Assembly: GCA_030037185.1 (NCBI GenBank)
Contig: JASHRR010001055.1
Location: 1 to 7,436, forward strand
DNA from: Xanthobacteraceae bacterium
Lineage (GTDB): Bacteria; Pseudomonadota; Alphaproteobacteria; Rhizobiales; Xanthobacteraceae
Direction of reading: 5' to 3'
DNA length: 7,436 nt
Part shown: positions 6,266 to 7,436 of the stretch, piece by piece
How the letters are laid out: each line of letters starts with the position of its first letter
How positions within the stretch are numbered: the first letter of the stretch is position 1
The notes under the pieces: model-generated
Databases searched by the model: none
What the model was told of the DNA's origin: nothing
The model's input: only the letters and a program-made list of their open reading frames with translations
Program-made: the position numbers and the translations under genes

Positions 6266-6294
6266 ATCATAGCCCGGACCAAAAGCTCTGTCCT
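6266..6294 (-). promoter_or_regulatory. candidate promoter for the MmgE/PrpD gene
   Basis: Minus strand: AGGACA (plus 6289-6294), a 17-base spacer, then TATGAT (plus 6266-6271). The -10 matches five of six consensus bases and the -35 four of six. The predicted start is about 18 bases before the ATG at 6241, leaving room for the strong GGAGG ribosome site. Confidence 0.42.
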
Positions 6295-6451
6295 GGCCCA
6301 CCAAAACGGTGTTGCACCGCATCGCAAGGAGGCCTTCCTGAGGGGGCGATGGGAGGGCGTCGCCCGGGATGGCCGCTTGTCGGCCATGCCGCGGGCCATC
6401 CCTCGAGACGTGCCTACCAGCGCGCTCCTCAGGTCCGCAGTGCTCACACGC

Positions 6452-6480
6452 TTGCCGCGAGCGCGGCCGGCGCATATGGT
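6452..6480 (+). promoter_or_regulatory. weak candidate promoter for the acyl-CoA synthetase-like gene
   Basis: TTGCCG (6452-6457), a 17-base spacer, then TATGGT (6475-6480), each four of six to consensus. It would start transcription about 15 bases before the ATG at 6502. The remaining divergent gap (6295-6451) shows a GGGCGA/TCGCCC pair (6344-6365) and no convincing gene. Confidence 0.25.
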
Positions 6481-6501
6481 CGCCTCGGTGGAAAAAGAAA
6501 G

Positions 6502-7436
6502 ATGCACGATCTTCCGACGCCTGACGCCGGCCCTGGTCTCATCAGAGAGTGGATCGACCGCGCGGTGCGGCTTCATCCCGACAAGCCCTATGTCGTGTCG
6601 GTCGAACACGGCCGTGTCATCACATTCGCGGAATTTGCCGGTTTGGTGCACCGCATCGGAAGCTTCCTCAAGCGCGTCGGGATCGCCACCAACGACCGCG
6701 TCGCGCTGCTAGCCGGCAACTCGATCGAGCACGTGGCCTGCTATGTGGGCGTCATGGCTTACGGCGCCACCATCTGTGCGGTTCATGTGGAGATGAATCG
6801 GCGCCACCTTGGCCGCATCCTGGGGCAGCTCAGGCCGCGGCTTTCGCTTTGCGACGACGCGCTGATGCATGAGGTCGCCGAGGCGTTTGACCATGGTGCG
6901 GGCGGTGCGCCGGGCCTGATGGTGTCCGCCTTACGGCGTGATGGCTCCGCTGCTCCCCCTCCTGGGGAGGGGATTGGAATCGGGGTCGAGCGGTCGGGCG
7001 CGGGGGTGGCCCACGCGGCCGACACCCCAGCCCACCCCTCTCCAACGGGGGAGGGACTGCGCGCGGCTGCGGCATCGATCGGCCGGCCGCCTGTGGCGTC
7101 TTGCCTTCCGCTCGGCCGCTGGGACGCGCCCGACGCCGGCACGTGGTTCGCGGCAGTGGCAGGGAGCGATCCGAGTGGCGCCCATATTCCGCAAACGAAC
7201 GCAGGCCACGACGGCGTCATCTTCTTCACCTCCGGCACCACCGATCGTCCCAAAGGTGTTGTCTTGAGCTACCGCGAGCAGATCGGCAACGTCACGCCGA
7301 TGGCCGCCGCTTTCGGCATATCGGCCGCCGATCGCATCTACGACTTCCGCTCCTTCAACTGGGCATCGGCGCAGCTGTTCGGCGTACTGGGGGCGCTCTG
7401 CTGCGCCGCCACGCTGGTGATGCGCAAGAATTTCTC
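6502..7436 (+). CDS. ANL-superfamily AMP-binding enzyme (acyl-CoA synthetase-like), 3' end outside the window
   Basis: 311 codons are visible and open to the right edge. ATG 6502 is the first start in frame, with only a weak purine-rich ribosome site (GGAAAAAGAAAG). The N-terminal pattern is that of acyl-CoA/aryl-CoA ligases: ITFAEFAGLVHRIGSFL (about 40-56), then GNSIEHVACYVGVMAYGA (72-89). The ATP-binding A3 motif is at 243-252 (TSGTTDRPKG), followed by VVLSYRE. Known: these enzymes adenylate a carboxylic acid and transfer it to CoA in the cytoplasm. In A3 the usual Gly after TT is Asp248, which may or may not matter. A3 lies unusually far from the N-terminus because a palindromic repeat supplies residues 151-185. 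The frame is intact, so the gene may be functional. The substrate-binding half and the catalytic Lys are beyond the window. The gene is divergent from the MmgE/PrpD gene and may share its regulation. Confidence 0.9.
   Translation, partial: MHDLPTPDAGPGLIREWIDRAVRLHPDKPYVVSVEHGRVITFAEFAGLVHRIGSFLKRVGIATNDRVALLAGNSIEHVACYVGVMAYGATICAVHVEMNRRHLGRILGQLRPRLSLCDDALMHEVAEAFDHGAGGAPGLMVSALRRDGSAAPPPGEGIGIGVERSGAGVAHAADTPAHPSPTGEGLRAAAASIGRPPVASCLPLGRWDAPDAGTWFAAVAGSDPSGAHIPQTNAGHDGVIFFTSGTTDRPKGVVLSYREQIGNVTPMAAAFGISAADRIYDFRSFNWASAQLFGVLGALCCAATLVMRKNF
6953..7056. repeat. GC-rich palindromic repeat element inserted in frame in the ANL gene
   Basis: The ends form an imperfect inverted repeat: CTCCCCC...TGGGGAGGGG (6953-6972) against its complement in CCCCTCTCCAACGGGGGAG (7035-7053). 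Each arm is also a hairpin: CCCCTCC/GGAGGGG with a TGG loop (6956-6972), and CCCTCTCC/GGGGAGGG with a 4-base loop and one G-T pair (7036-7055). A central pair GGGGTG (7003-7008) / CACCCC (7023-7028) completes a three-stem fold. It encodes Pro/Gly-rich residues APPPGEGIG through HPSPTGEG with no counterpart in ANL enzymes. The look is that of dispersed palindromic repeats in Rhizobiales; the family name is not assigned. Confidence 0.75.

Noticed and set aside
6242..6475. 78-residue N-terminal extension of the MmgE/PrpD protein
   Set aside because: The frame is open, but GGAGG before the ATG at 6241, the Tat signal beginning there and a promoter-like TATGAT inside the extension all argue that translation starts at 6241.
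6938..7267. Independent small genes on either strand over the palindromic element
   Set aside because: These frames follow the repeat itself. The ANL frame runs straight through with correct motifs on both sides, so no separate gene is needed.

Overview
The window looks like chromosomal DNA of a high-GC alphaproteobacterium, probably of the Bradyrhizobium/Rhizobiales kind. This rests on the strongly GC-biased third codon positions, the gene families present, GTG/TGA overlapping starts, and a GC-rich palindromic repeat of a style common in those genomes. The assignment is from general pattern, not from a search.

Layout, left to right. (1) A leftward operon (2561 to 203) encodes a small Sec-exported c-type cytochrome followed 22 bases later by a thiamine-diphosphate (TPP) enzyme carrying a textbook twin-arginine (Tat) signal. 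A candidate TTGACG/TATAAT promoter lies about 180 bases upstream, and a hairpin follows the TPP gene. (2) A 435-base divergent intergenic region (2562-2996) holds that promoter and two CTTAAG-centred palindromes. (3) A rightward pair (2997 to 4597) encodes a four-helix membrane protein with an N-terminal QKEP repeat and a C-terminal cytosolic beta-rich domain, then an SDR-fold protein whose GTG start overlaps the preceding stop. (4) A convergent leftward gene (6241 to 4724) encodes an MmgE/PrpD-family protein, again with a Tat-like signal. (5) A divergent rightward gene (6502 to beyond the right edge) encodes an acyl-CoA synthetase-like (ANL) protein carrying an in-frame palindromic repeat insertion.

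How the genes may work together (inference). TPP enzymes, MmgE/PrpD lyases, SDRs and acyl-CoA ligases are all typical of organic-acid catabolism. What is unusual is location: the TPP enzyme and the MmgE/PrpD protein both appear to be exported folded through Tat, and the TPP enzyme is co-transcribed with a periplasmic cytochrome c. This suggests a periplasmic branch that cleaves or oxidises an organic acid, with electrons possibly leaving through the cytochrome, and a cytoplasmic branch that activates the product as a CoA thioester. The SDR protein keeps the cofactor-binding fold but lacks three of the four usual catalytic residues, so it may be a sensor, partner or non-classical enzyme. The substrate cannot be read from the sequence.
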